Shown: positions 24,685-37,225, numbered from the stretch's first letter. The stretch: DNA of 64,000 nt from Hypoxylon rubiginosum (GCA_902806565.1 CADCXA010000066.1:496001-560000); one strand, 5' to 3'. Made by a program: numbers and translations. Notes: generated from the letters alone by a model not told the origin.

Positions 24685-25356
24685 TCAGCGCAGAATAGGT
24701 ACTGCCCTCAACTCATACCACGTTCGTGCAAGAAATTCCGTGTTGCTATCTCTTGCTAACTCTACCCTAGGAGTACCTGAGCGAGGCTTACGGTAGAGGT
24801 CGAGAGGCTCATGGCGTACGAGACGTAAACCCGCGGCTGTGGCATGGCCACTTGTGCTCGTCGCAATGTGAGCCTTCACTTAGGATATCAGGCCATGGGT
24901 ACCGTAGTTAGTTATGTGTAGTTGTCCATTGATAGGGTAGAGTATGTCGTTGTTTTCATTGTTTGTTGAACGCGCCTCGTATATTCCAACTTTCTTTTCG
25001 TGATTCACATTCGTACCGACACCTTCACATGGTACGGGGTTGGGGTGGCGTTTATTGCTCCACGTCTCTTGATCTCCTGTCGATGCTCTTCCTCTGCTAT
25101 GAAGGTGCTGAATAGGTTGTCCCTGCTGTGCTAACAAGCCCTCATGTGCCTCATTTCGATTTCGGCATGGAATGGTCGTGCCTTGTATGAACTCGAGGAT
25201 ATCGGCGTCCGTGTTTCGTCCCTGTCGATGATACTGGCAGCTCCGTGGTTTCGTGACGATCTGTGAGAAATTTCGTGCGACTACCTCGCATCTACTACTA
25301 TATATACACATATAAACCCACGCGTCTCTACATATCTTACCTACCAATGTCAACAA
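24685..25356 (-). pseudogene. Possible coding relic with one in-frame TAA, unknown family
   Basis: A single minus-strand frame of about 224 codons is broken only by a TAA at 24880-24882. It has protein-like composition around NNENDILYPINGQLHITNYG-type sequence before the stop and HIATSTSGHATAAG after it. No start, splice sites or family were recognised. It could be chance, because no domain supports it; the single nonsense codon of the CAA-to-TAA type makes it resemble the other relics here. Confidence 0.3.
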
Positions 25357-26506
25357 TGCACACCCCGTGTTGTGATTGTAAAATTAGACATTCGTCAGCT
25401 TCTGGAGACTCTACACGCGTTCAATGTGTGCAATTGAACCACCTCGTTCCATCAGAACGCTAGTTGTCATATGATTTCATTCCCCCTTTCTACGACTGTC
25501 AATGCTCCTGGTTTCATGATTGACCGCATAGTAGAGTCGAGTCGAAAATCAATTGAATCGAAGGTTGGTAGCCTACCTACTTACCTCCTAATTATAAGAT
25601 TCACTACCTATACCGATGCTATGAAGATATAGTATCGTCGCGGCCCAGCGCCTAAGTTTGCCTCCCTTTTTTCCCCTTCTCTTGTAGGCCAAGAGACGAA
25701 GAAACCAGAAACTCGTCGTTATCGATTATGTGAGCCTTCTTTTTCTTAAAGGCCCCTCGTCAAATTTCCAAAAGTTGCTGCAGGGTTGTCGTTTTCGACC
25801 CTGGTGAAACTTGGTTCATCTCGGTTGTTCTGCGACGAGGTCCGTCTGAGAACCTGAGATTCGAGGCAGGGTCGCTACAGTACTGTGCCGCTTCTAGGGT
25901 TAGACCGCCTCCTGATACTGTATTGCGTAGGGGGGCTGGACCTTATTAGCCTCAGTCCCTACCCCTGCTCACAGCCCCCCAATCCCTCTCTTCCCGCTCG
26001 GCGCATCGCCCAGGTTGGATATTAGATGTAATACAGTATTAGTTAGCACTGTAACTGTAGCGAGGTTAGTGGCCTAGACGTGGCTTGTGTGTCGGGCCCT
26101 AACGAGAAAGGAAACGTGAATCATATGATCGACCCTTCATCTTCCTCTTCTTCTCGTATCGTGGGGTTTCAGCAGTGCTTTCTTCCTTTTTCGCATACAC
26201 ACTCGTAAACACATTTTGCGTGCCTTCTATTCTTAAGAACTAAATTTTGATAATTTCTTACTATTGCGATCTGGTCATCGTGTCAATCCTGTCGTTCCCT
26301 CGAATTACCTCCTATACATAATCCAGTACGAGAATCACCCGCCCCCGCGACGAATAATAATAACCGGACTACCCGTTCGAACGAGCACGAAACCGAAATA
26401 AATAGCTAGCTGGTCTGGTCCGGTCTGCTACATCTGTCATTCCCGCCGTATCTGAAATACGAATCTGTTTTGGTGCGAGAACAACTCGAGGAAGAAAAAA
26501 GACAAG
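25357..26506. other. Intergenic gap upstream of the small secreted peptide gene
   Basis: Pyrimidine-rich stretches near 26140-26220 and AT-rich blocks; no gene supported. The last few hundred bases are probably promoter and 5' UTR of the gene starting at 26507. Confidence 0.45.
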
Positions 26507-26759
26507 ATGAAGACTGCTTTCGCGACGACGCTTCTGGCAGCACTCTGCGCCACTCTCGCCAGTGCCGGTGTGGTCATCACGCCCATCCACCCGGATCAGG
26601 TTGTGGCCAGCTTGACTGGCGACTGTTTCTTTGGTAAATCGACGCCAGGTGGTTGCGGGTAAGTCTGAATAGCGAGTTTTCTTGGTTGGATTGAAGGCAG
26701 AAAAGGTTGAAACTCAGGTTTACTGACAAATGATACCAAACAGCCCTCTTCGCTCATGA
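26507..26759 (+). CDS. Small secreted protein, 55 residues
   Basis: Two exons, 26507..26658 and 26744..26759. The intron has a GTAAGT donor, a CTGAC branch-like site and an AAACAG acceptor, all close to consensus. The product starts MKTAFATTLLAALCATLASA, a textbook signal peptide with likely cleavage after ASA. The mature part is about 35 residues, has two Cys (in GDCFFG and GGCGP) and ends PLRS. Reading through the intron would also stop at once and give 51 residues, so the mature core is the same either way. I do not recognise the family. Size, secretion signal and paired Cys fit a candidate effector or pheromone-like peptide, but this is inference. An unusually long 3' region follows before the next gene. 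Confidence 0.65.
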
Positions 26760-27593
26760 TGAATCCGCGCAACGTTATCCGAGTTTGATGATGGAACATA
26801 CAACGTCTGATCCGATCCGATCTAGTTGTTCGAGAAGGGACGAAGAAAAATAAGCGTCGGCGTTGGGACTTTGGGAAGATCGACTATTTCGAACTACTTA
26901 AGTTATAATAGAGGAGACGGGTCATCTCGATCCCTTTGGATTGAACTCTTATCGACTCTGGTGCGTGTTTGGGGGGGGGGGCTCTTGCTAATTTTCTAGA
27001 GACCTCGCCGGTTCGGGAGACCGTGGAATGGGAGGGTACAGGATCTGTCGGGATGTAGCTGTGCTATCCGCTTGCTTTGTTTCGTACTGGAATATTCAAG
27101 CATTCGTTTCTAAGCTGTAAATGATTTATGCCTATCTATATAGAAATTCTTACGACACATTCGCTCTCGCGGATTGCCAAAGAACGAGCCTTAGTAAGGG
27201 TCTCTGTTCAGTAAACGTACCGTCGTTCAAGTCCATTCAATTTACTGTAATGGATGGGACGCTGGATTTGCCATGTCAAATGATAGTATATCTCTTCGTT
27301 TGGGGATTGCCATGAAGTTATGCACGTAGCATATAAAATTGTACCTAAATTCATGTGAGAAAGAAGAAAAAACACATCATATGGTATCACATCTACTTTC
27401 CTATTATCGACTCCCGGTTGGGATTATGGTATATAACAGAAAAATAACAAATTGACAGAAAATTCCGTCGGGCCTCTTAGATACACAAACACACATCTCT
27501 GTTTCTATCTATCTCCCCTAGCACCCTAGCCTCCGCCTTTGCAAGTATTTAACCAGCACGCAAGCAAAAACACACACACAGTAAGCTAGCTTA
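26760..27593. other. Intergenic gap, no gene seen
   Basis: Contains a G-run (26971-26980) and CA-rich tracts; 3' flanks of the convergent small peptide and GH17 genes. Confidence 0.5.
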
Positions 27594-28608
27594 TCAGCAC
27601 TTGAGGTTGTACTTGGCCGTGCGGTCGGCGGTCATGGCGCCCCAGGAGGTCTCGTCGGCGACGGAGCCGTCCTCGCCGACGGCGTGGGGCTTCCACTCCT
27701 CGTCGAAGGCCTCGAAGAAGAAGACGTTGAAGCCCCAGTCGAGCATGCCGCAGACGGCCTGGCTGTAGAACGTGCTCGCCTCCTTCACGCCGGGCTGCGC
27801 GCTCTGGTACTTGTCGCCGTCCGTCGGCCAGCCCGTCTCGCCGACCCAGAGCTCGACCTTGTCGGTGCCGCCCGCCTTCTCCTGGATGTGGCCGAAGGCC
27901 TGGTAGATGTCGTCGTAGAAGGAGCCCGTCGCGTTCGACAGCACCTGCCCCTGCCAGTACGAGAAGGCGTTGCACAGCAGGATGTCGGCGCTGCCGGACT
28001 GGATGACGGCGTCGGCCGTGCCGTCGGCGTACTTGTTCCACGAGTCGGCCGTGCCCACCTTGAACCCTTTCCCCACGGCCGACTTGACGTCCTGGATCTT
28101 GGACAGCAGCTCCGGGCCCGTGAAGTTGCCCCGGTACAGCGACTCCGAGCCCACCGTGATGGCGTACACCTGGTCCTTGTACTTGGGCGCGAACTCGACC
28201 ACCGCCGCCTTGTCCGCCTGGAACGACTCGTCCGTGTCGGGCCTATTGTGTGTGTGTGTGTGTGTCAGTTAAAAAACATTCTCCAGCTTATTCTATGACT
28301 ACATAGTGTATGACTTTGAAATAAGTCTACGTCGTGACGTACCAGATGCCTAGCACGACCTTGAAGCCGGCCGTCTTAGCGGCGGGCAGGATCAGCGACG
28401 CGACGTCGCAGTCGGACGCGGCGTAGATGCGGACGACCTTGGCGCTAGTCTCCTTGCCCAGAGCCGCGAAGTCGGCCGTGTAGTCGCTCGACTCCTTGCA
28501 CGTGCCGTCCGACTTCTTGTTGCCTAGAGCGAAGCCCATGGATCCCGCCGCCGAAGCTACGATCGGGCCCGCGGCCACTGCCGCCGAGAGGATCGATGAG
28601 AAGCGCAT
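27594..28608 (-). CDS. GH17 cell-wall beta-1,3-glucanase/glucanosyltransferase (Bgl2-like)
   Basis: Two exons, 28608..28343 and 28242..27594, 304 residues. The N-terminus MRFSSILSAAVAAGPIVASA is a signal peptide; an upstream in-frame Met (28671) would put 21 charged residues before it, so the start at 28608 is preferred. The GH17 barrel shows GFALGNKKSDGTCK, VVRIYAASDCD and, over the intron, LGIWPDTDESF. The acid/base Glu is in ITVGSESLYR and the nucleophile Glu in LWVGETGWPT. No GPI signal or Ser/Thr-rich tail is present, so it resembles soluble wall-bound Bgl2 types that trim or transfer beta-1,3-glucan. The intron contains a (CA)n tract just before its acceptor. Confidence 0.95.
28247..28265. 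repeat. (GT)n microsatellite in the GH17 intron
   Basis: Dinucleotide run directly next to the 3' splice site, so length changes could affect splicing. Confidence 0.9.
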
Positions 28609-29446
28609 TATTATCTTTTCCTGTTGGGTCCTTCTCTTATTCTTTATCAATTGCCTTGATTGGAGTATCACGAATGTCTCGCTTTAGGGTGGGTATCTCG
28701 AACTCGGATCTCGCACGCGTTTCTTCTCGTTTTCGTTCCTGCTCGGTAAAAAGCAGTAGGAACGGCGATGCAACGTAGATTAGGTATTCAAAAAGAGTGA
28801 ATTGCCGCAGCCGATACGAAAAGAGTGTGAGTTCGGCGGAAGCTAAGCAGAAGATAAAAAAAAAAGGAATGACGAGTTGGTTTGTTTGTCGATGATAAGA
28901 GGGAAACAGGAAGAAATGAAGTCGCTCCCGTAACTGGAAATTGGGATGTTTCGAGCAGGGGTTGCCTCAATGAGAAAAGGGGGCTTCTCAGATGCAGGGG
29001 TCACATCGCCAAGACTTTGTACCTTAACATGCATTTAAGTTGACGATCTTCTCATCAATGAGGTTCACGATACTTTTTGAGTTGAAATACATTTCTCTTA
29101 ATATTTTACATGTTTCTTTCACTATACAGTTCCCTAGTGACGTAACATAAAAGCGCCTAACATAGGATAGTTTTACCCATGTCTCTGCTATAATGAACTG
29201 AAGAGTAGCAACATGTGAGGCCTTCTTGTGTCAGTGCAAGATAATTGGTATATATATTTTTACATATTACGATCCTATCCGAATGATGCCAGAGTCTAAG
29301 CTATCTCCAAGCTTATTATAACTCTGGGATATGAGTTAAACACGAATGTGTAACGCCCCGATAATGCAGCCACCATGAGAGCCATCCATACCTCCTATAT
29401 ATGACGAAAATGCAAAAGTTGTAACTTCATATAGTAGACTATGATT
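28609..29446. other. Intergenic gap, no gene seen
   Basis: Upstream region of the GH17 gene and 3' flank of the PQ-loop gene; AT-rich, nothing recognised. Confidence 0.5.
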
Positions 29447-30668
29447 TTATGCAGCCTCGTCTGTGTTATCGGATTTGGCGGCTCCACTCTTCGAGTAAAT
29501 TCTGAATTGATAGAATATGATGCAGTCCTCAACGATAGTTCCCAGAGATCCGAGAAGCCAAGGAACGGCTTTAACGATATACGCAGGCTCCTGTGAATAG
29601 CTGAAGACACTTAAGCCGTAGGTTAGGTTGCCCGTGAGGGAGAGCAGGAAGAAGAGTAGAGCGAGGCCGTCGCAAGACTTCTGTCGATAGTTCTTGATTA
29701 TCTGAGGGACTCGAGCACTTGACTGATGTTAGCATATCCATAGGTGATATCTTCAAAGGCCAAACGTACCACAGATAGCAGAGCGCACTAGCGTATCCCA
29801 ATACCATTCCTAGGATAGCAACTGGTGATTCGGTACTCGGCTCGTCGTCAGCAGCGTCAGGCTTTTCCCACGCTCCAACCTTGTACGAGATAAACCAGCC
29901 GGCAGCTCCAACAATGTAGACAGCCGCAACGCTCAAAGCGTTGTGCAGCCAGGGGTTGCTATCTGGCGTGTCGTCCTCGCCAGTAAAGACCCTCTTGATA
30001 GGTTCGAGGTTGGATTCGGAATGGTGGACCGAGTGGCGTCGGTGCGAGCCTGGCAAGCCGCTGGACGACCTCCTCCGCGGTTGCAATAGAGGCTCATCCT
30101 CGGAGGCCTCAGATTGGGTCGATCGAGTCCGCTGGCGGGCCTTTCGGGCGTTGATCACGTTATAGTAGAGCGATTGGGAGATGAGGATGATGTCGGAGAT
30201 ACAGAAATAGCCCGCCAACGCAGTCGCAGTCGGTGCGAGCCCGGTCACGAGGGCACCTAGAGATCAGGGACAAGAGTCAGTTTTGACGCAAGCTTCTATA
30301 TAAAGATAGCTGATTCATGAAAGATAAGGATATAAAACTTAAGACACATCATGAGAAAGCTATAAAAAGGGTTACGGTATGTTACCAACGTACCGGAAAG
30401 GTTTGCGATATCACCAAAGAGCCATACGGCCAGAAATACCATGGACAAGCCATCGGCGCTCTGGGCTCTGTAGTTGGTGATAAGCTGAGGAAGCTATCAT
30501 ACGATTAGCAAAGGCCGCGGTACGTCATATAGAGTGTCCAAGGTCGGCCGGAACACGTACGAGTAAACATATCCATGCCGTCAAGCTAATGCTGCCAAAA
30601 ATGCCCGACAGGATTTCGTTGACGGAGAGGGCGCGCGATAAGGTCACGTCGAGGATAGTTGCCATCAT
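29447..30668 (-). CDS. PQ-loop repeat vacuolar/lysosomal amino-acid transporter (Ypq/Stm1-like)
   Basis: Four exons: 30668..30561, 30493..30394, 30256..29770 and 29717..29447; 321 residues. Splice phases join cleanly. The first PQ motif, LPQLITNYRAQSADGLS, begins exon 2. The second, ARVPQIIKNYRQKSCDGL, begins exon 4. Each lies in a three-helix half, giving the seven-helix fold of Ypq1/PQLC2. Between them is a Ser/Arg-rich cytosolic loop with a dileucine-like EDEPLL motif, of the kind used for vacuolar sorting. Relatives export cationic amino acids or cystine from the vacuole or lysosome. The start could be 30668 or the adjacent Met at 30665. A Met at 30713 would add 15 hydrophobic residues. 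Confidence 0.93.
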
Positions 30669-31794
30669 GGTCGCTACGGTTTTGACAAGAAAACTAAAAG
30701 GACAGAAAATCAAAGGAGAGGAACAGCGGTTGGGGATTGATCTGGAGAAGAACTCGACTCAGCTTAGAAGAAGCAAAGTCATGTGGTCCTCTGTCTCTGC
30801 CTTTGCTAAGACAAGACCCTCGAGAGTCAGCTGAAGGCAGATAAGTTTAGCAGATTAGTTGGCTTGTGGCTTGCCCGATTTCGACGAGTTTTCCCTTATC
30901 GCAACAAGCTATTAGTCGCATCCCGCCCTCCGCGGATTATGTGGGCCGTGGGCTGTGGAGCGTCGCACAAGATAAGGGACGCATGTAAGGTGCATTGTCA
31001 GGTGCATGTCAAGTGGGAAGATGTGGGTTGGTGGGGGGTGGGGGTGGTGGGGGTGGTATGGTACGAGGTTTTAGTGGCCAATGACGGAAAGCTAGCAGCT
31101 AACGTAACAGCCGTAGCTGGTTATAGGAGGTAGCTAACGCAAGATTTCTAGTGCCTTGTGCCCTGAACCCGTTTAAGCCTTCGCTACAGCTATGTACAAA
31201 CGACAAGAAAGGGGGATCTCCGCACCAAATCAGTGACGCAGTTTGATGGTTACAGTCAGTACCTGTAGTTCTCGCAGATCAGCTACTGCACGATGCACAC
31301 TGCAGACGCATCTTTAAATATTCCTATCTCGGGTGTTCCCGACGAATTACAACACAGCGAATTCGCAACACAGATTCGAATGAAAGAACAAGAGCGAATC
31401 AATTTATCATTACGGAGTTTCAAGTTAAGCGGTGTTATGTTATGTGGTTTGACGTCAATCAACAGCTCCCGAGGTCGGCAGCAACCTTAAGCAATCTTAA
31501 GAAGAAAGATACTTGTCTTATGTTAGACGCCGCCAGCCGGTCATCTGTAAGGCGGCCGCAGCAAATCAGGTGGAACTGTCATGGGTTCCCTCGACAACCA
31601 CAACGAACGACACACACCGTAATGCAGTATGCCGCGACAAGGTTAGACAAGGCAGACGCGCTCGCTGTGATTGACGTGTCGTTTCTAGTTTCGTTCCCGT
31701 TTTCGTAGTTTATTTCGGATACATCTAATAAACAATTAAAGTAAACCGTAAACCTATCTTACAAATATTAATATTTTCTCAAACATTTACCATC
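30669..31794. other. Spacer between divergent PQ-loop and S1/P1 nuclease genes
   Basis: G-rich tract at 31026-31062 (repeats of GGGTGG type); no gene supported. Probably holds both promoters. Confidence 0.5.
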
Positions 31795-32851
31795 ATGAGA
31801 CTCAATCAAAAAGCCGTCGCCGCAGGTGCTTTATTGCTACCGGGCGCCATGGCGTGGGGAAGTGAGTAAGCGCAGATGCGCCATGTCTTTTTGACGTAAT
31901 TCCAGACCACCTGTTGACAGTCATCGTTCGTATCAGGCTTGGGGCACATCACGGTGGCCTATATCGCAACCAACTTCGTCAAGGACGATACGGCAGCTTT
32001 CTTCCAAGGCCTCTTGCAGAACGAGACCGAGCATTATCTCGCCGGAGTTGCTACTTGGGCGGACAGCATCAGGTACACAAGATGGGGGCGCTTCACCAAG
32101 AACTTCCATTTCATCGACGCCAAGGATACGCCGCCGACGTACTGCGGCGTCGACTTCGAGAGGGACTGTAAAGAGGACGGCTGCGTCGTGAGCTCGATCC
32201 AGAACTATACTTCGCAGCTCCTAGATACGCAACTGTGGCCGTGGCGCAGGAGCCAGGCGGCCAAGTTTGTTATTCACTTCGTCGGAGACATCCACCAGCC
32301 CCTTCACGTGGAAAACGTCGCGCAGGGCGGTAATGGCATCCATGTGAAGTGGGAGAGGAGCGAGCTGAACCTGCATCACGTCTGGGACACGAGCATCGCG
32401 GAGAAGATGCTCGGAGGCATCCGCAGAAAGCCCTACGACGCAGGATTCAACTGGGCGGCTAACTTGACCGGCGAAATCAAGACGGGGAAGTACGCACCGG
32501 CTAGTAAGCTGTGGACCGCCGGCATGAGCCTCGAGGATCCCATCTCGACGGCGATGGGCTGGGCGAACGAGTCGAACGCAATCGTCTGCACCCACGGTAA
32601 AGCCGCCCCCTGACCACTTTGCAACTTTGACGAGACAAAGAGTGAACTTGAGCTAATTATTTCTCGTAGTTTTCCCTGAAGGACCTGAGACCATTGTCGG
32701 CCAGGAGCTCGCTGGTGATTACTATGAAAAGGCCGCCCCCGTAATTGAGCTTCAGGTTGCGAAGGCAGGGTACCGTCTGGCGGCTTGGCTGGATCTCATT
32801 GCGGATAGTGCATCAGGGTCGACTCAGCCTGTTGCTATTGACGAACTATGA
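31795..32851 (+). CDS. Secreted S1/P1-type zinc nuclease
   Basis: Three exons: 31795..31861, 31937..32596 and 32670..32851; 302 residues. The signal peptide ends at GAMAWGS, so the mature chain would start with Trp, which in this family is itself a zinc ligand. The second exon supplies the other zinc ligands: LGHITV, YLAGVATWADSIR, HFVGDIHQPLHVE and NLHHVWD. The last exon gives the C-terminal helix (AGYRLAAWLDLI). S1/P1 nucleases cut single-stranded DNA and RNA at acidic pH outside the cell and also remove 3' phosphates, so this is probably for nucleic-acid scavenging. N-glycosylation sites (NYT, NLT) are visible. All splice joins restore conserved residues. Confidence 0.95.
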
Positions 32852-32957
32852 AGTGCGTGCCTCGTGAAGGATTGAGGAGGCTATATTTGTTAGTTGAATT
32901 AGTCTCAAGGGTATGCATATTGAAATTAGGAATACAACTTAGGAAATTTAAACGATG

Positions 32958-33890
32958 TTAGGTTTGAAGCAACTTCGCGATGTCTCTTGTTACGACTGCG
33001 CATTCAGGACGAGGCTTAGGCGCCGATTGTAAAAATCCTGCAGCGTCTTGGAAAGCGTTCCGGACGGTTTCTAAGACGACCTGCTGTACTTGGTTCCCTT
33101 GACTGCAAGGGTGTTAGACGAGACTTGGAGCCTCTTGGCCGAGGCGGTGATAGAAGTTCAGACGGTTTCGAGCTGATGCTATCGTGGAGAAGCGAAAGGT
33201 GGTATTTTGTGTCCTATGCGAAGTTCAGATGAAGCTCGGGATTATTTTGGCTGGATCTGTGAACTGTTATGGCATTCTCGCAATGCCTAGGCACTTTTTG
33301 ATATTCCGATCTACCAGCCAGAAGGGCTTCCCATCAGTCTGCAACTCGCTCTTGGCGTTTCCTGTCATCTTGGGTGGCAGGGTGGCAAGCGGCAGCGTTC
33401 TCCTATCAAGCCAATTCCCACGTGATAAACCTGACCGTGAATCAGGGGCTCTGCCCGGTTTCATCATGGGCAAGATGGGACATGCCTCAAACTCGGCCTG
33501 CTCAAGGTCTTTTTGGCCCGTCCGCAAGATATCGAGCCTTACCTTAATTGGCATCTGGACTTACTCAGACATGAGAAGACCGGCGCTTGCGCTACTATGT
33601 ATGTGAAGAATGCAGTATACGGTGGTAGATCTGCTGCCGATTTTTACGATGATGGGACGGTTGAAGACACTAGGAGGGCGGATTGGCAGGCTAGCCGAAG
33701 GGGAGATTAGATCTTGGGTCTTGGGTTGGGAAATAAGCATTTGCGCATTGTCAATCAGACGCCGTGTCGCGCAGGGAACCACCCGTCTCGGCGAACGGGA
33801 GATATCTAGGCAACATGCGCGTCGGCGTTGGAAATATTGGCTTTGATAGCGATTTACTCTTGAGGCTCTTTGGTGATCGACAAATACCAA
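32958..33890 (-). pseudogene. Gene relic with four in-frame stops, unknown family
   Basis: One continuous minus-strand frame of about 310 codons reads as protein apart from four stops, at 33563-33561 (TAA), 33269-33267 (TAA), 33227-33225 (TGA) and 33116-33114 (TAA). Protein-like blocks lie on both sides of each stop: FNRPIIVKIGSRSTTVYCIL, KDLEQAEFEACPILPM, RGNWLDRRTLPLATLPPKMT, NIKKCLGIARMP, DPAKIIPSFI, RLNFYHRLGQEAPSLV and QQVVLETVRNAFQDAAGFLQ. No frameshift is needed. The stops are all ones that Gln or Arg codons give by a C-to-T change. The 5' end may extend past 33890 into another exon. I do not recognise the family. Confidence 0.6.
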
Positions 33891-36800
33891 GAGGCAGAGA
33901 GGCAGAAGATCTTCCAGTACCTACCATAACGTCGTGTGCCAAGCCGGTATATTCTTTCTTTCGACACAGCAAGCCAGTCATTTCCATTGCCCAAACGTCA
34001 ATTTCATCCCAACTCGCCCCCCTCCCCCGTCTGTTCCCCCGTCAATGTTTCTTCTCCTGTTTCCAACCTTATTGACGCTGATGGACTGTGCTCCCCCCGT
34101 ATGAGGACCGTGAGGACGGAGCTACTAATGCAACTTCAATTAAGCGACCGTATTGGGAAATTTGGGGGCTTCTAGAAATGGTCAGGGGTCCTGAAAGGAG
34201 TTGGGAGTTTGCAAGGGTCCAATCCAGCCTCGACCTTCTCTGACCCTTAGAAAAGATTCTTATTACTCAGCCAACTTTTCCTTTTGCGCCCTCCTGGATG
34301 TAACCATAATACTTAAGCGACCAGTTCTCGCATGCAGGCTATGACCTAACGAGGAATCGTTCATCTTGAATTCTCGGATGAGGTTGCCGACGGGGTGCAG
34401 CAGCGCTGAATACCTACGTAGAAGGATTTTGAGAACGCCACAATGTCGGGGGAGGCAGAGAAAACCCTTAAGCCGTTTCAGAGGCGATTTGCTAGTAAAT
34501 TTTATGAGACTAGACAGGACATAGCCAGGAGACATCGTGAGGGTTCACGATCCCCCTCGAACGAACCAAATAAGAAAGGTTCACGCAGGAAAAGGGTCCG
34601 GCAGCAATAACGACTTCAGCTATGCTGCTATGGTATCGTCGGACCGCGCAGTGCATCTCAGATGCTCAGTTGTCAGGGTCAAGGAACGCACGGTCCATAG
34701 GGTTTAACACCGGCAATAATAATAAGGGCCGGATTGAAGAACAGTTTTGATGTTTCTTCGGTTGATTGAAGGCGTCAATTAAAACTAGCATACCTAGATA
34801 AGCGACGTCGCGGGACTCACGAAGGGTTAAAGGACTCAAAAGGCAGCTTTAAGTGGCTACTCTATCCGGGCCGGGATGATCAACATCTAGATCGGACTCT
34901 CTTGCATTGATGTTTCTTCACCACGTCTCAGCCTTGAAGTCGACTCCAACACGGGCTGGTTCGGCTAGGGGAGCCAGCATTTTGGGAGCAGGGCTGGCAG
35001 ACAGAGAGGGCTTATTGGAAATATCCCTGTGTCTATTTCGTATTGTGACAAGTCTTTCTAGTCCCCGCCCATCTAGTCTAGATGAGAGAGGACAGTTGAT
35101 ACTCCGGGTTTAGTCTTTTAAGCTTGAATTGTTTTCTTCTTCCCATTATCCACTGCGGGTCCGGATAGGCCAGGAAAGGTAGATCCCACGTTTGGATGAA
35201 AAGCGATGAGCATTGTCTGTTCGTCGTATCACGCATATGGATACCTACCTAGGTAGTTAAAGTGGTGTAGGTCCACGTAGAAGAGATGGTAAAGCACATC
35301 ACATACTGTTAGTTAAGCGCAATATACGTTACGATAAGGAACATAGGGAGTTAGAGGCTACGGTGAGGGTGAGGATGGATTACTATAAACCTAGCCTCGC
35401 AGCAACGAGTTCGTTTCGTATTCGATGTCCAAACAATGGATTGAGTTTTGCCGGTTCTACGATCCCAAAGATCTGCAAATCTCGTGCTTTATCGATAACT
35501 GATCTCTGTCATCTCAACTTCGTACGGCCTATCCGCAGCTCATTCGTCTGTACTTCGTACATAGTATAGAATTGTGTACCTGACATACCTACCTCCTAGT
35601 ATTGCCAGCGCTACTGTATTGCACTTAGCTACCATAGGGTAACCTACCTAGGTACCTACGGTAGGCGCACAGATTCGCGCTTAAATTCTCGTCGGGTTGT
35701 TTTGCTTCAGAATTTACGGCTGGGGTGCGAAACCGCATGTGCCTGATCTACTGCAAAAGGCAAGATCGTGATTGGTCGCATCTCAGGGGAAATGCGGAAC
35801 CTGCGACGTATCGAGCCGCAAAGCTAGATGCCGCCTAGCCCGGCCCACTCCCACAGTCTCCAGCTACTCGGCCAACCGAAAACCGAAGCCCTAGCGCGCC
35901 CCCTTCTTTCGACTTCAACCTTAATCTTACCTGGTAATTCTATCGTCTCCATTCATCCCCTTCGTCTCCTATGTCTCCTATGTCTCCTATTGCCAGGCCT
36001 ATTGCCTATCGCCCTGCTCCGTCGCTACGGTAAAGGAGCCCATAACAATGTATGACCGAATGGCCGAATGACCTACAGTCCAAGCGGTTCTGTTTACATA
36101 GTAGCAGATCCGTTATAGCCGTATATCCCGTTGACATCGATCCGCAATTGGTTGATCATTGTCTGCAATAGGCGCAATGAGCGCAATGGGCTTGTTCAGA
36201 TCCCGTCCTAGGAGTCGTGTCTAGGTGTCATGTCATCCCAAGCTAGGCGAACTGCTGTCACTCGAACAGTTACAAACGAGGGTGATATCATTTCCTACTA
36301 TACTATGTACGTCTCCGCTATGGCATGCGGCATACGGCATACGGCATACGGCATAGGTATCACCAGTCGAAAGCAGAAGCTGCTTTCGTTTGCCAAGCCA
36401 AGGTCAGCCCGACTGTATTCTGTCGTACAGTAGATCCCTTCGACTTGCCCAGCCTCGAACCGGGCTCGAGTCGCAGCAAGAAGGAAAATGAGGAAAATCA
36501 AGGGACCCCTAGTCCTCCTACGAGGTACATCTCCCTTCTACGAGGATCGTTTAAGCTTTGCCTCCCCCCGTTGCACCCATGCACACACACAACTCCACTT
36601 GACGCAGTGGTGATGGTGGGGATGGCCAAGGCCGGGCCAAGCTCTCAAGCCTCATGTCCATCTTTCTACTGCTACCCCCCTGCTTCTATACCCTGTAAGG
36701 TCCTGTCATTATTCTCGACATCGTCTTTTCCCTACTACCCCCGTTCATCCCCCGTCCGCGTTTTGAGACTGTGGATACAGCTCCTGTGGATGGAACCTGC

Positions 36801-37225
36801 AAGGGAACATGATGTAGTGTTCGTTGCGGATGCCAGTGATTCCATCGCACTCAGGCACAACTCGTCCGAGAAGCCTGTCTCTCTGCCCTGGCGGAGTATA
36901 TAACAGAAAGTCTTGGCCCTCTCCATTTATCTCTTCTACTCCCGTCCTCCATCAGCTTTTTAATTCTCTATTTCAGATTCTCCATCGAGTTTCATTCCTT
37001 TCTCTTTCTATTAGAATGCGCTGGTAGTGTGTCTTTATACATTCGTTCTCTTCTCGACAGCATTTGGCTTCTGCCCACTCCATTTCACTTCAGTGTTGTC
37101 TGTGACCACTCCTTTTTATAGCTAATTCGAAAACGGTCTGGAACCTTTTTTGGATCTTAACCATTTCCATTCTCGCCACGAAAGTCGGAATTTGTCTCGC
37201 TCGATCTAACGTTATCTTATTCATC
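33891..37225. other. 3.3 kb gap upstream of the Asn-rich secreted protein gene
   Basis: No gene supported. Contains palindromic ACCTAGGT motifs (35243-35256, 35641-35660), a TCTCCTATG tandem repeat (35964-35990) and a CGGCATA tandem repeat (36328-36355). The pyrimidine-rich 36.9-37.2 kb part is probably the core promoter and 5' UTR of the gene at 37226. Confidence 0.5.
36328..36355. repeat. CGGCATA short tandem repeat
   Basis: Four near-perfect 7-base copies in the upstream gap. Confidence 0.85.

Noticed and set aside
36455..36480. B-box-like GGTTCGAGGC on the minus strand
   Set aside because: No tRNA arms can be folded nearby.
36325..36903. 192-residue plus-strand frame upstream of the Asn-rich protein
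   Set aside because: Starts inside a CGGCATA tandem repeat, has no domain or signal, and lies where the promoter and 5' UTR are expected.
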